In this document: positions 50,476-59,492 of the stretch, in pieces | How the letters are laid out: every line of letters starts with the position of its first letter | Position numbering within the stretch: position 1 is the first letter of the stretch | Source: Pseudarthrobacter polychromogenes | Lineage (GTDB): Bacteria > Actinomycetota > Actinomycetes > Actinomycetales > Micrococcaceae | DNA length: 64,000 bases | Assembly: GCF_014644495.1 (NCBI RefSeq) | Contig: NZ_BMKU01000003.1 | Coordinates: forward strand, 182,690 to 246,689 | Reading direction: 5' to 3' | Translations under genes and position numbers: made by a program | The notes under the pieces: model-generated | Databases searched by the model: none | Seen by the model: the letters and a program-made list of their open reading frames with translations, nothing else | What the model was told of the DNA's origin: nothing

Positions 50476-50892
50476 ATGCTTATCCCACGTCGAGTCAAGC
50501 ACCGTAAGCAGCACCACCCGGGTCGTTCCGGCGCTGCTACGGGCGGCACCAAGGTCTCCTTCGGTGAGTACGGCATCCAGGCCCTGAGCCCGGCATACGT
50601 CACCAACCGTCAGATCGAGTCTGCCCGTATCGCGATGACCCGCCACATCAAGCGTGGCGGTAAGGTCTGGATCAACATTTACCCGGACCGTCCCCTGACC
50701 AAGAAGCCTGCCGAAACCCGCATGGGTTCCGGTAAGGGTTCACCGGAATGGTGGGTCGCAAACGTCAAGCCGGGCCGGGTTCTCTTCGAGATCTCCGGTG
50801 TCGAGGAATCGGTAGCCCGCGAGGCACTGCGCCTGGCAATCCACAAGCTCCCGTTGAAGGCACGCATTCTGCGTCGCGAAGGTGGTGAATAG
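50476..50892 (+). CDS. rplP: 50S ribosomal protein L16
   Basis: A-site protein of the 50S subunit. The 138-residue protein starts [17 protein letters not shown] and has GYG-type [20 protein letters not shown] and [18 protein letters not shown]. It begins with no spacing after rpsC, whose last codons supply the GAAGGAGG ribosome-binding site. Confidence 0.98.
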   Translation: MLIPRRVKHRKQHHPGRSGAATGGTKVSFGEYGIQALSPAYVTNRQIESARIAMTRHIKRGGKVWINIYPDRPLTKKPAETRMGSGKGSPEWWVANVKPGRVLFEISGVEESVAREALRLAIHKLPLKARILRREGGE

Positions 50893-50894
50893 AA

Positions 50895-51239
50895 ATGGCA
50901 GTAGGATCCAAGGATCTGGCTCCCGCACAGCTGGACGGTTTCGACAACGAGCGTCTCGTTGAAGAACTCCGCAAGGCCAAGGAAGAGCTGTTCAACCTGC
51001 GTTTCCAGTCCGCCACCGGACAGCTGGAGAACCACGGTCGTCTGCGCGCGGTAAAGAAGGACATCGCCCGCATCTACACCGTTCTCCGTGAGCGCGAGCT
51101 GGGCATTCGTGCCGAGGTTGCCGCACCGGTTGTGGAAGCCAAGGAAGAAAAGAAGTCCAAGAAGGCAGCAACCAAGAAGGCCCCCAAGGCTGAAGCCCCC
51201 AAGGCTGAAACGGTTGAGACCGAGGAGGATGCCAAGTGA
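50895..51239 (+). CDS. rpmC: 50S ribosomal protein L29, extended
   Basis: Tunnel-exit protein. The L29 core ([20 protein letters not shown], then [20 protein letters not shown]) ends near residue 75. The remaining ~40 residues are a Lys/Ala/Glu tail ([19 protein letters not shown]) not present in ordinary 65-70-residue L29. The stop overlaps rpsQ by four bases. The tail composition looks histone H1-like and may bind nucleic acid; that is speculative. Confidence 0.95.
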   Translation: MAVGSKDLAPAQLDGFDNERLVEELRKAKEELFNLRFQSATGQLENHGRLRAVKKDIARIYTVLRERELGIRAEVAAPVVEAKEEKKSKKAATKKAPKAEAPKAETVETEEDAK

Positions 51240-51541
51240 GTGAAAAGGACGAGAACGTGACGGAAACTGCTACCGCAGCCACGGCTGAGCAGCGCGGTTA
51301 CCGCAAGACGCGTCGCGGCTACGTGGTCTCTGACAAGATGGAAAAGACCATCGTTGTCCAGGTTGAGGACCGCGTGAAGCACGCACTGTATGGCAAGGTC
51401 ATCCGCCGTACCTCCAAGGTCAAGGCACACGATGAGAACAACACCGCCGGCATCGGCGACCTGGTTGTCATCGCCGAGACCCGTCCGCTGTCCGCCACCA
51501 AGAACTGGCGGCTCGTGGAAATCCTCGAGAAGGCCAAGTAG
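51236..51541 (+). CDS. rpsQ: 30S ribosomal protein S17
   Basis: Primary 16S rRNA-binding protein. The 101-residue product has a ~20-residue acidic/Thr-rich N-terminal extension before the OB-fold core ([20 protein letters not shown], then [20 protein letters not shown]). GTG 51236 overlaps rpmC. It is the last gene of the S10 unit: a strong terminator follows 20 bases after its stop. Confidence 0.97.
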   Translation: MSEKDENVTETATAATAEQRGYRKTRRGYVVSDKMEKTIVVQVEDRVKHALYGKVIRRTSKVKAHDENNTAGIGDLVVIAETRPLSATKNWRLVEILEKAK

Positions 51542-51561
51542 CACCTGCTGCTTCGGTAACC

Positions 51562-51596
51562 GGAAACCCCTGCTCCCTTTGGGAGCGGGGGTTTCC
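51562..51596 (+). terminator. terminator closing the S10 operon
   Basis: A 16-bp stem (51562-51577 with 51581-51596, one G-U pair) has a three-base TTT loop; GCGTTAA follows. It stops S10-operon transcripts before the repeat array and the spc leader. Confidence 0.88.
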
Positions 51597-51755
51597 GCGT
51601 TAACCGGGGGAGTGCGTAGTCGGGATGTCGTCCAGGGTCCGTCACGCCGGGCAGGCTCTTGCTGAAGGCACGACGGCGGCGCCGCTTCTTTGCGGGCGAG
51701 CGTCGCCTGTGGCGCGCCGAAAGGCTGCCGTGCGTGACGCCGTCGTTCCCTCCCC
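51597..51755. other. gene-free stretch between S10 terminator and repeat array
   Basis: These 159 GC-rich bases have no start with a ribosome-binding site and no recognisable protein. Short open frames here continue through the repeat array and are considered chance. I see no promoter. Confidence 0.5.
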
Positions 51756-51860
51756 GGACGCTCTCTCACCTGACGTCGGCTTTTCCCGATCGCTCTCTCA
51801 CCTTTCGTACAAAAGTGATAGAGCGTCGGCGGAAAAGGGCCTTTAAGTGAGAGAGCGTCC
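51756..51860. repeat. second 32-bp-period inverted repeat array
   Basis: Cores CGCTCTCTCAC start at 51759 and 51791 (32 apart); complementary cores are GTGATAGAGCG at 51815 and GTGAGAGAGCG at 51847 (32 apart). The outer arms extend to GGACGCTCTCTCAC and GTGAGAGAGCGTCC. The centre is 13 bases. It has the same core, same period, same head-to-head layout and same innermost T variant as the array at 20626, but different spacers. It lies between the S10 terminator and the spc promoter. Confidence 0.92.
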
Positions 51861-52268
51861 GACGGCGGCGGGGCGGGTCCGCGGGCCACGGAACCCGGGT
51901 GGGCCAGGACGCAGCGTGCCTGACGCCATCGGGGGTGCTGCAGGGGAGGTAACGAGGCTTGGGGTTGTTGCGGGGGAGGGCTGCCGGTGATATGGGGACT
52001 GGCCCGAACTGTGCTAGGATATTGAGTTTGTATGGCGCCTTTCGTGCGCCGTCATCAACCTCGTAAACAAGCGTGCCACGGCATAGTGCCCCCTTGCGCC
52101 CAGGAGCAGTCCTGGACCGGATGGGAGCAACTGCTTCTGGCACGGGAGTTTAGGCCTGGTCTGGCAAAATCCAGGCAGGTCAAGAGACACCCCGATCAAC
52201 CGTTCCGCAAGGCTCATTCCGTAGGAAGATTTTCGGTCTGAGAACCGGCGCGACGCAAGGAGTAAATA
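51861..52268 (+). promoter_or_regulatory. spc operon promoter and structured leader
   Basis: Extended -10 TGTGCTAGGAT (TAGGAT at 52015-52020) is the best promoter; no good -35 is seen. The resulting leader of about 240 bases holds three small hairpins: GGCGC/GCGCC (52034-52050), CCAGGA/TCCTGG (52100-52115) and GCCTGG/CCAGGC (52154-52176). An open frame of 69 codons starts at ATG 52032, only a few bases from the predicted start point, but looks unprotein-like. The leader is a candidate ribosomal-protein autoregulation site. Confidence 0.5.
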
Positions 52269-52637
52269 GTGATTCAGCAGGAGTCGCGACTCAAGGTCGC
52301 CGACAACACGGGTGCTAAGGAAATCCTTACCATTCGCGTTCTCGGTGGATCTGGCCGTCGCTACGCAGGCATCGGTGACGTCATTGTCGCCACCGTCAAG
52401 GATGCAATCCCGGGCGGCAACGTAAAGAAGGGCGATGTTGTCAAGGCAGTCATCGTCCGTACCAAGAAGGAACGCCGCCGTGCGGATGGTTCCTACATCA
52501 AGTTTGACGAGAACGCAGCTGTGATCCTGAAGGGCGACGGTGACCCCCGCGGTACCCGTATCTTCGGACCGGTTGGTCGTGAACTCCGTGACAAGAAGTT
52601 CATGAAGATCGTTTCTCTGGCTCCGGAGGTGCTCTAG
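52269..52637 (+). CDS. rplN: 50S ribosomal protein L14
   Basis: Bridges the subunits and contacts L19. The 122-residue protein begins [20 protein letters not shown] from GTG 52269 after a GCAAGGAG site, and has the conserved [19 protein letters not shown] segment as [13 protein letters not shown]. It is the first gene of the spc operon; rplX follows after three bases. Confidence 0.98.
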   Translation: MIQQESRLKVADNTGAKEILTIRVLGGSGRRYAGIGDVIVATVKDAIPGGNVKKGDVVKAVIVRTKKERRRADGSYIKFDENAAVILKGDGDPRGTRIFGPVGRELRDKKFMKIVSLAPEVL

Positions 52638-52640
52638 TCC

Positions 52641-53003
52641 ATGGCTGCAAAGATCAAGAAGGGTGACCTCGTTCAGGTCATCACTGGCGCCAAGGCTGAG
52701 CGCGGCGGCGACCGCGGCAAGCAGGGCAAGGTTCTGCGCGTCTTCACTGACACCAACCGCGTGTTGGTTGAAGGCATCAACCGCGTAACCAAGCACACCA
52801 AGGTCGGTCAGTCGCAGCGCGGCACCAAGACCGGTGGCATCGAGGTTGTTGAAGCCCCGATCCACATCTCCAACGTGGCTCTGGTTGACCCGTCCACCAA
52901 GAAGCCCACCCGCGTTGGCTTCCGCACTGAAACCGTTGAGCGTAACGGCAAGAAGCGCGAAGTCCGCATCCGCGTGGCCAAGAGCTCAGGGAAGGACATC
53001 TAA
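52641..53003 (+). CDS. rplX: 50S ribosomal protein L24
   Basis: Assembly initiator of the 50S subunit. The 120-residue protein has the KOW motif [20 protein letters not shown] followed by [10 protein letters not shown] and ends [10 protein letters not shown]. The stop TAA overlaps the rplE ATG by one base (TAATG), giving tight coupling. Confidence 0.97.
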   Translation: MAAKIKKGDLVQVITGAKAERGGDRGKQGKVLRVFTDTNRVLVEGINRVTKHTKVGQSQRGTKTGGIEVVEAPIHISNVALVDPSTKKPTRVGFRTETVERNGKKREVRIRVAKSSGKDI

Positions 53004-53584
53004 TGACTGAGACTCTCGAGACTCCGGCAACGAAGATCGTTCCTCGTCTGAAGACCAAGTACGCCGAATCCATCAAGAGCACGCTCATTGAGGAATTCAA
53101 GTACCAGAACGTCAACCAGGTTCCCCGCCTCGTGAAGGTCGTTGTGAACATGGGTGTTGGAGATGCCGCCAAGGACTCCAAGCTGATCGACGGCGCTGTC
53201 CGCGACCTCACCCAGATCACCGGCCAGAAGCCGCAGGTAACCAAGGCCCGCAAGTCGATCGCACAGTTCAAGCTGCGCGAAGGCATGCCCATCGGTGCAC
53301 ACGCTACCCTGCGTGGCGACCGCATGTGGGAATTCCTGGATCGCCTTGTCACCCTGGCACTGCCCCGTATCCGCGACTTCCGTGGACTCTCCGGCAAGCA
53401 GTTCGATGGCAACGGCAACTACACCTTCGGTCTGACCGAGCAGGTTATGTTCCACGAAATCGACCAGGACAAGATCGACCGCGTCCGCGGTATGGACATC
53501 ACGGTTGTTACCACTGCCAAGACCGATGACGAAGGCCGTGCGCTGCTCAAGGCGCTTGGTTTCCCGTTCAAGGCCGAAGACTAA
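53003..53584 (+). CDS. rplE: 50S ribosomal protein L5
   Basis: Binds 5S rRNA at the central protuberance. The 193-residue protein has [20 protein letters not shown] and [20 protein letters not shown], both standard, plus the C-terminal [20 protein letters not shown]. In most bacteria rpsN (S14) comes next; here it is absent and rpsH follows after 94 bases. Confidence 0.98.
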   Translation: MTETLETPATKIVPRLKTKYAESIKSTLIEEFKYQNVNQVPRLVKVVVNMGVGDAAKDSKLIDGAVRDLTQITGQKPQVTKARKSIAQFKLREGMPIGAHATLRGDRMWEFLDRLVTLALPRIRDFRGLSGKQFDGNGNYTFGLTEQVMFHEIDQDKIDRVRGMDITVVTTAKTDDEGRALLKALGFPFKAED

Positions 53585-53610
53585 TCTAACTACGTAAAAG
53601 GTCCGGCGGC

Positions 53611-53682
53611 ATGGCTTCTGACTCCGGTCAGGAAAGCAGCACCGCGGAAACCGTTACGAGGAAGGGCACGAGCCCACCATGA
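53611..53682 (+). CDS. candidate 23-residue leader ORF coupled to rpsH
   Basis: ATG 53611, with AAAGG about ten bases upstream, opens 23 codons ([19 protein letters not shown] then TSPP). Its TGA overlaps the rpsH ATG (ATGA). It lies exactly where rpsN is normally found but has no S14 zinc-finger or core residues. It could be a coupling peptide that keeps ribosomes moving from rplE to rpsH, or a chance frame. Confidence 0.25.
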   Translation: MASDSGQESSTAETVTRKGTSPP

Positions 53683-54077
53683 CAATGACAGATCCTGTCG
53701 CAGACATGCTTACGCGTCTGCGCAATGCAAACTCGGCATACCACGACACCGTGACCATGCCGTACAGCAAGCTCAAGGCACGCGTTGCCGACATCCTCAA
53801 GGCTGAAGGCTTCATTGCCGGCTGGAAGGAAGAGGACGCTGAGGTTGGCAAGAAGCTGACCATCGAGCTCAAGTTCGGACCGAACCGCGAGCGTTCCATC
53901 GCTGGTGTTCGCCGTATCTCCAAGCCGGGCCTGCGTGTTTACGCAAAGTCCACCAACCTGCCGCACGTGCTCGGTGGCCTGGGTGTCGCAATCCTGTCCA
54001 CCTCTTCCGGCCTCCTGACTGACAAGCAGGCCGGCAAGAAGGGCGTGGGCGGCGAAGTCCTCGCGTACGTCTGGTAA
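53679..54077 (+). CDS. rpsH: 30S ribosomal protein S8
   Basis: 16S central-domain binder and, in E. coli, the spc-operon repressor. The 132-residue protein has [20 protein letters not shown] and the C-terminal [20 protein letters not shown]. The ATG has AGGAAGGG about 12 bases upstream. rplF follows after 18 bases. Confidence 0.98.
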   Translation: MTMTDPVADMLTRLRNANSAYHDTVTMPYSKLKARVADILKAEGFIAGWKEEDAEVGKKLTIELKFGPNRERSIAGVRRISKPGLRVYAKSTNLPHVLGGLGVAILSTSSGLLTDKQAGKKGVGGEVLAYVW

Positions 54078-54095
54078 CGGGAAAGGAAGAGAATA

Positions 54096-54632
54096 ATGTC
54101 ACGTATTGGACGTCTCCCCATCACCGTTCCTGCCGGCGTTGAGGTCAAGGTTGACGGCTCTGTCGTCAGCGTCAAGGGCACCAAGGGCGAGCTGAACCAC
54201 ACTGTGGCCAGCCCGATCGAGGTAAGCCTGGATGCAGATACCCTGACCGTCGCCCGCCCGAACGACGAGCGCGCCTCCCGTTCACTCCACGGCCTGACCC
54301 GCACCCTGATCTCCAACATGATCGAGGGCGTTACCAAGGGCTACGAGAAGAAGCTTGAAATCGTTGGTACCGGTTACCGCGTTCAGGCCAAGGGATCCGA
54401 CCTGGAGTTCGCTCTTGGTTACAGCCACCCGGTCAGCGTCACCGCCCCGGACGGCATCACCTTTGCAGTTGAGACCCCGACCAAGCTCTCTGTTTCAGGT
54501 ATCAACAAGCAGCAGGTCGGCGAGGTTGCTGCCAACATTCGCAAGCTGCGGAAGCCGGACCCCTATAAGGGCAAGGGCATCCGTTACGCCGGCGAAGTCA
54601 TCCGCCGCAAGGTCGGAAAGGCTGGTAAGTAA
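54096..54632 (+). CDS. rplF: 50S ribosomal protein L6
   Basis: Factor-binding-region protein of the 50S subunit. The 178-residue product has [20 protein letters not shown] and the C-terminal [20 protein letters not shown] signature. The ATG follows AAAGGAAG. rplR follows after two bases. Confidence 0.98.
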   Translation: MSRIGRLPITVPAGVEVKVDGSVVSVKGTKGELNHTVASPIEVSLDADTLTVARPNDERASRSLHGLTRTLISNMIEGVTKGYEKKLEIVGTGYRVQAKGSDLEFALGYSHPVSVTAPDGITFAVETPTKLSVSGINKQQVGEVAANIRKLRKPDPYKGKGIRYAGEVIRRKVGKAGK

Positions 54633-54634
54633 CC

Positions 54635-55018
54635 ATGGCCATCTCAATTAACAAGAAGCGTACGAACAAGAGCAAGTCTGCTTCGCGCAGCCGCCGCCAG
54701 CTTCGTATCCGTAAGCGCATCTCCGGTACGGCTGTACGTCCGCGTCTGGTCGTCAACCGTTCAGCACGCCACGTATTCGTCCAGGTTGTCGATGACACCA
54801 AGGGCCTGACCGTAGCGAGCGCCTCCACTCTGGAAGCCGACCTTCGTGCATTCGACGGCGACAAGACCGCCAAGGCCAAGCGCGTTGGCGAACTGGTTGC
54901 CGAGCGTGCCAAGGCTGCCGGTATCGAAGCTGTTGTCTTCGACCGCGGTGGTAACAAGTACCACGGCCGGATCGCCGCCGTCGCTGACGGTGCACGTGAA
55001 GGTGGGCTGTCACTGTGA
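54635..55018 (+). CDS. rplR: 50S ribosomal protein L18
   Basis: 5S rRNA-binding protein. The 127-residue product has a basic N-terminus ([20 protein letters not shown]) and core with [20 protein letters not shown] and the terminal [19 protein letters not shown]. The last four bases overlap the rpsE start (GTGA). Confidence 0.98.
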   Translation: MAISINKKRTNKSKSASRSRRQLRIRKRISGTAVRPRLVVNRSARHVFVQVVDDTKGLTVASASTLEADLRAFDGDKTAKAKRVGELVAERAKAAGIEAVVFDRGGNKYHGRIAAVADGAREGGLSL

Positions 55019-55737
55019 CGGAAGCAAACAAGGAAAAGGACACTGTGTCTGCAGATCAGAAGGCTACTGAAGCCACAGCTGCCGCTGAGACCACTGCCCC
55101 CGCAGCTGCCGACGACCGCCGTGGCGGCGCTCGTCGCGGCGAGCGTGGCGACCGTGGCCAGGGCCGCGGCGACCGTGGTGGCCGTGGCGGCCGCGACGGC
55201 GGCCGTGAAGCCGAGAAGAGCCAGTTCGTAGAGCGCGTCGTCACCATCAACCGCGTTTCCAAGGTGGTCAAGGGTGGTCGTCGCTTCAGCTTCACCGCCC
55301 TGGTCGTCGTCGGTGACGGTAACGGCATGGTCGGCGTTGGCTACGGCAAGGCTAAGGAAGTTCCTGCCGCAATCGCGAAGGGCGTTGAAGAAGCTAAGAA
55401 GTCCTTCTTCCGCGTTCCCCGCGTTGGCAGCACCATCCCGCACCGCGTTCAGGGTGAGGCTGCTGCCGGCGTCGTAATGCTGCGTCCGGCTTCCGCCGGT
55501 ACCGGTGTTATCGCCGGTGGCCCGGTCCGTGCAGTACTGGAGTGCGTGGGTATCCACGACATCCTCTCCAAGTCGCTCGGTTCCTCAAACGCCATCAACA
55601 TCGTTCACGCGACCGTTGATGCCCTGAAGCGCCTCGAAGAGCCGGCAGCAGTGGCAGCACGCCGCGGCCTGCCCCTCGACGAGATTGCTCCGCCGGCACT
55701 GGTGAAGGCCCTTCTGAACACGAAGGCAGGTGCCTAG
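55015..55737 (+). CDS. rpsE: 30S ribosomal protein S5 with RGG-type N-terminal extension
   Basis: mRNA-entry and fidelity protein. The 240-residue protein has a ~70-residue extension: an Ala/Thr part, then a dense Arg/Gly/Asp tract ([20 protein letters not shown] and on). The S5 core follows ([20 protein letters not shown], then [20 protein letters not shown]). GTG 55015 overlaps rplR; GTG 55045 is an alternative start. The RGG-like tract is unusual for a core ribosomal protein and may bind RNA. Confidence 0.96.
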   Translation: MTEANKEKDTVSADQKATEATAAAETTAPAAADDRRGGARRGERGDRGQGRGDRGGRGGRDGGREAEKSQFVERVVTINRVSKVVKGGRRFSFTALVVVGDGNGMVGVGYGKAKEVPAAIAKGVEEAKKSFFRVPRVGSTIPHRVQGEAAAGVVMLRPASAGTGVIAGGPVRAVLECVGIHDILSKSLGSSNAINIVHATVDALKRLEEPAAVAARRGLPLDEIAPPALVKALLNTKAGA

Positions 55738-55739
55738 TT

Positions 55740-55946
55740 ATGGCTAAGAACCTGGTTCCCTCCGACGCCCAGTTGGAGATCACTCAGATCAAGTCCGCCA
55801 TTGGCGGCAAGCAGAACCAGCGCGACACCCTGCGGTCCCTCGGCCTGAAGCGTATCGGACAGACTGTTGTCCGCACCGCCGATGCCGTGACCGTTGGGAT
55901 GCTCAACACGGTTCCGCACCTGGTAAAGGTAGAGGAGGCGAAGTAA
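55740..55946 (+). CDS. rpmD: 50S ribosomal protein L30
   Basis: The 68-residue L30 has the core [20 protein letters not shown] and [12 protein letters not shown]. Two bases separate it from rpsE, and its stop abuts the rplO ATG. Length is slightly above the usual 58-62. Confidence 0.97.
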   Translation: MAKNLVPSDAQLEITQIKSAIGGKQNQRDTLRSLGLKRIGQTVVRTADAVTVGMLNTVPHLVKVEEAK

Positions 55947-56432
55947 ATGGCAGAGAACACTGCTGATAAGGCACAGGCTGCTGAGAAGCAGAACGCCCTG
56001 AAGGTTCACCACCTGCGTCCCGCCCCGGGTGCCAAGACCGCCAAGACCCGTGTTGGTCGTGGTGAAGGTTCCAAGGGTAAGACCGCTGGCCGTGGCACGA
56101 AGGGTACTGCAGCCCGTTACCAGATCAAGGCTGGCTTTGCCGGCGGCCAGCTGCCGCTGCACATGCGCCTGCCGAAGCTGCGCGGCTTCAAGAACCCGTT
56201 CCGCGTTGAGTTCCAGGTTGTAAACCTGGACAAGCTCAACGAGCTGTTCCCCGAAGGTGGCGCAGTTACCGTGGAGAACCTGGTCGAAAAAGGTGCCGTT
56301 CGCAAGAACCAGCCCGTCAAGGTGCTGGGCACCGGCGACATCACCGTCAAGGTTGACGTCACCGCCCACGCATTCTCGGCCAGCGCCGCTGAAAAGATTG
56401 CCGCAGCAGGCGGAAGCACCACCGCTCTCTAG
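55947..56432 (+). CDS. rplO: 50S ribosomal protein L15
   Basis: Late-assembly 50S protein. The 161-residue product has [34 protein letters not shown] and the C-terminal [16 protein letters not shown]. It is the last gene of the spc unit in this genome because a strong terminator follows, separating it from secY. Confidence 0.98.
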   Translation: MAENTADKAQAAEKQNALKVHHLRPAPGAKTAKTRVGRGEGSKGKTAGRGTKGTAARYQIKAGFAGGQLPLHMRLPKLRGFKNPFRVEFQVVNLDKLNELFPEGGAVTVENLVEKGAVRKNQPVKVLGTGDITVKVDVTAHAFSASAAEKIAAAGGSTTAL

Positions 56433-56459
56433 AGCCGGTGGGCGCCAAGTCCGTTGTTG

Positions 56460-56505
56460 AACTCCCGGTCCTGGGGCTACCGCCCCGGGGCCGGGAGTTT
56501 TTTTC
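56460..56505 (+). terminator. terminator between rplO and secY
   Basis: Outer stem AACTCCCGG (56460-56468) with CCGGGAGTT (56491-56499) and inner GGGGC/GCCCC stem, followed by a run of Ts (56498-56504). It ends the spc operon, so secY needs its own promoter. Confidence 0.9.
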
Positions 56506-56557
56506 CATCCGCCCGCCGTTTTTTCGCCGCCATCCGGCGCAGCGGTGCCATCGCGGA

Positions 56558-56587
56558 TTGTTCGCAGGGCGCATACACCCGTTAGAC
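56558..56587 (+). promoter_or_regulatory. promoter of secY-adk-map
   Basis: TTGTTC (56558-56563) and TTAGAC (56582-56587) are spaced by 18 bases, about 60 bases before the secY start and after the rplO terminator. Confidence 0.65.
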
Positions 56588-56645
56588 TCGGTTGTCGGGA
56601 TTCATAGATCCCCATCACACCACTCTTCACACCACAGGAGGACGC

Positions 56646-57956
56646 TTGCTTAGCGCATTTGGCCGGGCCTTTCGCACGCCTGATCTGCGACGCAAGTTGT
56701 TGTTCACGCTGGGAATCATCACCATTTTCCGCTTGGGTGCTTTCATTCCCTCGCCTGGTGTGAACTACCAGAATGTCCAGCAATGCTTGCAGAACGGTCA
56801 GACGGCAGAGGGGCTGTACCAGCTCGTTAACCTGTTCAGCGGCGGCGCGTTGCTCCAGGTGTCCATCTTCGCGCTGGGCATCATGCCGTACATCACGGCC
56901 AGCATCATCGTCCAGCTGCTCCGGGTGGTCATTCCCCGGTTCCAGCAGCTCTACGAAGAGGGCGCGTCGGGCCAGTCCAAACTGACCCAGTACACCCGGT
57001 ACCTCACCATCGCGCTGGGCCTGCTCAATGCCACCACGCTGGTATCCCTTGCGCGCTCCGGGCAGCTGCTTCCGGGCTGTAACCTGCCGATCATTCCTGA
57101 CAGCAGCGTCATAACCACCATCCTGCTCATCATCACCCTGACGGCCGGCACCGGCCTGATCATGTGGATGGGCGAGCTCGTGACCGAAAAGGGCGTGGGC
57201 AACGGCATGTCCCTGCTCATCTTCACGTCCATCGCCGCTACGTTCCCCACCTCCCTCGGCGCCATCTGGAGCGCGCAGGGTCCCGGGACGTTCTTCATCG
57301 TCCTGGCAGTCGGCCTGCTCACAGTGGCACTGGTTGTCTTCGTTGAGCAGTCGCAGCGCAGGGTCCCGGTGCAGTACGCGAAGCGGATGATTGGCCGCCG
57401 CACCGTGGGCGGCACCAGCACCTACATCCCCATCAAGGTGAACATGGCCGGCGTTATCCCGGTGATCTTCGCCTCCTCAATGCTCTACCTGCCGGGCCTG
57501 ATCTCGCAGTTCAACCAGCCCCGGGCAGGTGAACCGATCCAGCCGTGGGTTGAATGGATCAACAACAACCTGGTCCGCGGTGACCAGCCGATCTATATGG
57601 TGCTGTACTTTGCCATGATCGTGTTCTTTACCTACTTCTATGTCGCGATCACCTTCAACCCTGAAGAGGTCTCGGACAACATGAAGAAGTACGGCGGCTT
57701 CATCCCGGGTATCCGCGCGGGTAAGCCGACCGCTGACTATCTGCAGTACGTGCTCTCCAGGATTACCCTCCCCGGAGCCCTGTACTTGGGCTTCGTGGCG
57801 CTGATCCCGCTGGTTGCACTGGTGCTGATCAACGCCAACCAGAACTTCCCGTTCGGTGGCACCTCGATCCTGATCATGGTGGGCGTTGGCCTGGAGACCG
57901 TCAAGCAGATTGATGCGCAGCTACAACAACGTCACTACGAAGGGCTTTTGCGATGA
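56646..57956 (+). CDS. secY: protein translocase channel SecY
   Basis: The 436-residue channel has ten hydrophobic helices. TFRTPDLRRK-type N-terminus (FRTPDLRRKLLFTLGIITIF), PYITASIIVQLL, and GMSLLIFTSIAATFP are SecY signatures. TTG 56646 is chosen because AGGAGG lies six bases upstream; a reading from ATG 56592 would add 18 unconserved residues. The last four bases overlap adk. Confidence 0.97.
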   Translation: MLSAFGRAFRTPDLRRKLLFTLGIITIFRLGAFIPSPGVNYQNVQQCLQNGQTAEGLYQLVNLFSGGALLQVSIFALGIMPYITASIIVQLLRVVIPRFQQLYEEGASGQSKLTQYTRYLTIALGLLNATTLVSLARSGQLLPGCNLPIIPDSSVITTILLIITLTAGTGLIMWMGELVTEKGVGNGMSLLIFTSIAATFPTSLGAIWSAQGPGTFFIVLAVGLLTVALVVFVEQSQRRVPVQYAKRMIGRRTVGGTSTYIPIKVNMAGVIPVIFASSMLYLPGLISQFNQPRAGEPIQPWVEWINNNLVRGDQPIYMVLYFAMIVFFTYFYVAITFNPEEVSDNMKKYGGFIPGIRAGKPTADYLQYVLSRITLPGALYLGFVALIPLVALVLINANQNFPFGGTSILIMVGVGLETVKQIDAQLQQRHYEGLLR

Positions 57957-58531
57957 CGAGAATGCTGATTATTGGACCTCCCGGTTCCGGAAAAGGAACG
58001 CAGGCGGAGCGGATTTCAGAGCGCCTCGGCGTTGTGGCGATCTCCACCGGCGACATCTTCCGCGCCAACGTGAAGGGCGAGACGCCGCTTGGCATTGAAG
58101 CCAAGAAGTACATGGACAACGGCGACTTCGTTCCGGACAGCGTCACCAACAAGATGGTGCGGGACCGGCTCAGCGAGTCCGACGTCGAAACCGGCTTCCT
58201 GCTGGACGGCTACCCCCGCACCACCGCCCAGGTGGACTACCTGGACGAGATTCTCGCCAAGGGTGAGGAAAAGCTCGACGTCGTCCTGCAGCTGACTGCC
58301 GACGATGAGGAACTGGTCCACCGGCTGCTCGGCCGGGCCAAGGAAACGGGCCGGAGCGACGACAACGAAGCCGTCATCCGCCACCGCCTTGACCTCTACC
58401 ACGAGCAGACCGAAGCCGTGGTGGCGAAGTACGCCGAGCGCGGCATCCTGACCCAGGTTGACGGCATCGGCGGCATCGACGAAGTCACCGACCGCGTCAT
58501 GCAGGCCATCAAGGCGGCACAGGCAGCCTGA
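57953..58531 (+). CDS. adk: adenylate kinase (short form)
   Basis: Balances ATP, ADP and AMP. The 192-residue enzyme has the P-loop GPPGSGKGTQ (residues 8-17), LDGYPRTTAQVDYL, and a short LID (GRAKETGRSDDNEAVIRHRL) without zinc cysteines. Its ATG overlaps the secY stop. A 14-bp hairpin separates it from map. Confidence 0.97.
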   Translation: MTRMLIIGPPGSGKGTQAERISERLGVVAISTGDIFRANVKGETPLGIEAKKYMDNGDFVPDSVTNKMVRDRLSESDVETGFLLDGYPRTTAQVDYLDEILAKGEEKLDVVLQLTADDEELVHRLLGRAKETGRSDDNEAVIRHRLDLYHEQTEAVVAKYAERGILTQVDGIGGIDEVTDRVMQAIKAAQAA

Positions 58532-58549
58532 TCCAGGCGAACGTATTCC

Positions 58550-58580
58550 GAGGCTCCTCCCGGCAACCGGGAGGAGCCTC
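58550..58580 (+). terminator. adk-map hairpin
   Basis: A perfect 14-bp stem (58550-58563 with 58567-58580) has a three-base CAA loop. The following AGCCATTTGA is a poor U-tract. It is perhaps a partial terminator or stability element inside the secY-adk-map unit, since no new promoter is clear before map. Confidence 0.65.
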
Positions 58581-58603
58581 AGCCATTTGAAAGAAGGAAC
58601 ACC

Positions 58604-59431
58604 ATGGCCTTTGGCCAGCCCCGCATCGAATACAAGACCAACGCCCAGATGCGTACCATGCACGAGGCAGGCCTTGTCCTGAGCCGTGCACTGGACGCAG
58701 CCGTCGCCGCAGCAGTGCCCGGAACCACCACCAAGCACCTCGACGACGTCTTCGCCGCTGTCCTGAACGAAGCGGGCGCAAAGTCCAACTTCCTTGGCTA
58801 CCACGGCTTTCCGGCCACCATCTGCACCTCGGTCAACGAGGAAGTGGTCCACGGCATCCCGGGCAGCCGGGTCCTCAACGACGGGGACATCATCTCGATC
58901 GACGGCGGCGCGATCGTGGACGGCTGGCACTCCGACTCGGCAAGGACCGTCATCGTGGGCACCGCTGACCCGGAGGACCAGCGCCTCTCGGATGTGACCC
59001 GGGCAGCGATGTGGCATGGTATTGCTGCGCTGGCCACCGGAAAGCACGTCGGCGACATCGGGGCCGCGATCGACGATTTTGTCTCGTCCGTTCCCGGCAA
59101 ACCGCTGGGGATCCTCGAGGACTACGTGGGCCACGGCATCGGTTCCGAAATGCACATGGCCCCCGACGTGCTGAACTACCGCACCACCCACCGCGGCCCC
59201 AAGATCAAACCCGGGCTGTGCCTGGCGATCGAACCCATGCTGGTGCGCGGTGGCATCGAAACCGCGGTCCTGGAGGACGACTGGACAGTTGTCACCACGG
59301 ACGGCAAGCGGTCCTGCCAGTGGGAGCACTCCGTGGCGGTCCATGAGAAGGGCATCTGGGTGCTGTCAGCGCCCGACGGCGGTGCGGAGCACCTTGTCCC
59401 GCTCGGCGTGACCCCGGTGCCCATCCCGTAG
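58604..59431 (+). CDS. map: type I methionine aminopeptidase
   Basis: Removes N-terminal Met from nascent proteins. The 275-residue enzyme has all five metal ligands: Asp100 and Asp111 (SIDGGAIVDGWHSDSART), His177 (YVGHGIGSEMHM), Glu210 (LAIEPMLVRGG) and Glu241 (QWEHSVAVHEKG). The ATG has AAGGAAC upstream. infA-rpmJ-rpsM, which often come next, are not here; an unrelated importer follows. Confidence 0.97.
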   Translation: MAFGQPRIEYKTNAQMRTMHEAGLVLSRALDAAVAAAVPGTTTKHLDDVFAAVLNEAGAKSNFLGYHGFPATICTSVNEEVVHGIPGSRVLNDGDIISIDGGAIVDGWHSDSARTVIVGTADPEDQRLSDVTRAAMWHGIAALATGKHVGDIGAAIDDFVSSVPGKPLGILEDYVGHGIGSEMHMAPDVLNYRTTHRGPKIKPGLCLAIEPMLVRGGIETAVLEDDWTVVTTDGKRSCQWEHSVAVHEKGIWVLSAPDGGAEHLVPLGVTPVPIP

Positions 59432-59492
59432 TCCAAAGCCAGCAGGACGGCAGGCTTGCGGACCGACGGGCCCGGCCCAGCAGCCTAGACAG

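Noticed and set aside
51625..51846. 73-codon frame before rplN
   Set aside because: It runs through the repeat array, has no ribosome-binding site and has no protein-like character.
52032..52241. 69-codon open frame just downstream of the spc promoter
   Set aside because: It has no ribosome-binding site and atypical composition; a leaderless protein is possible, but the hairpin-rich leader explains the region better.
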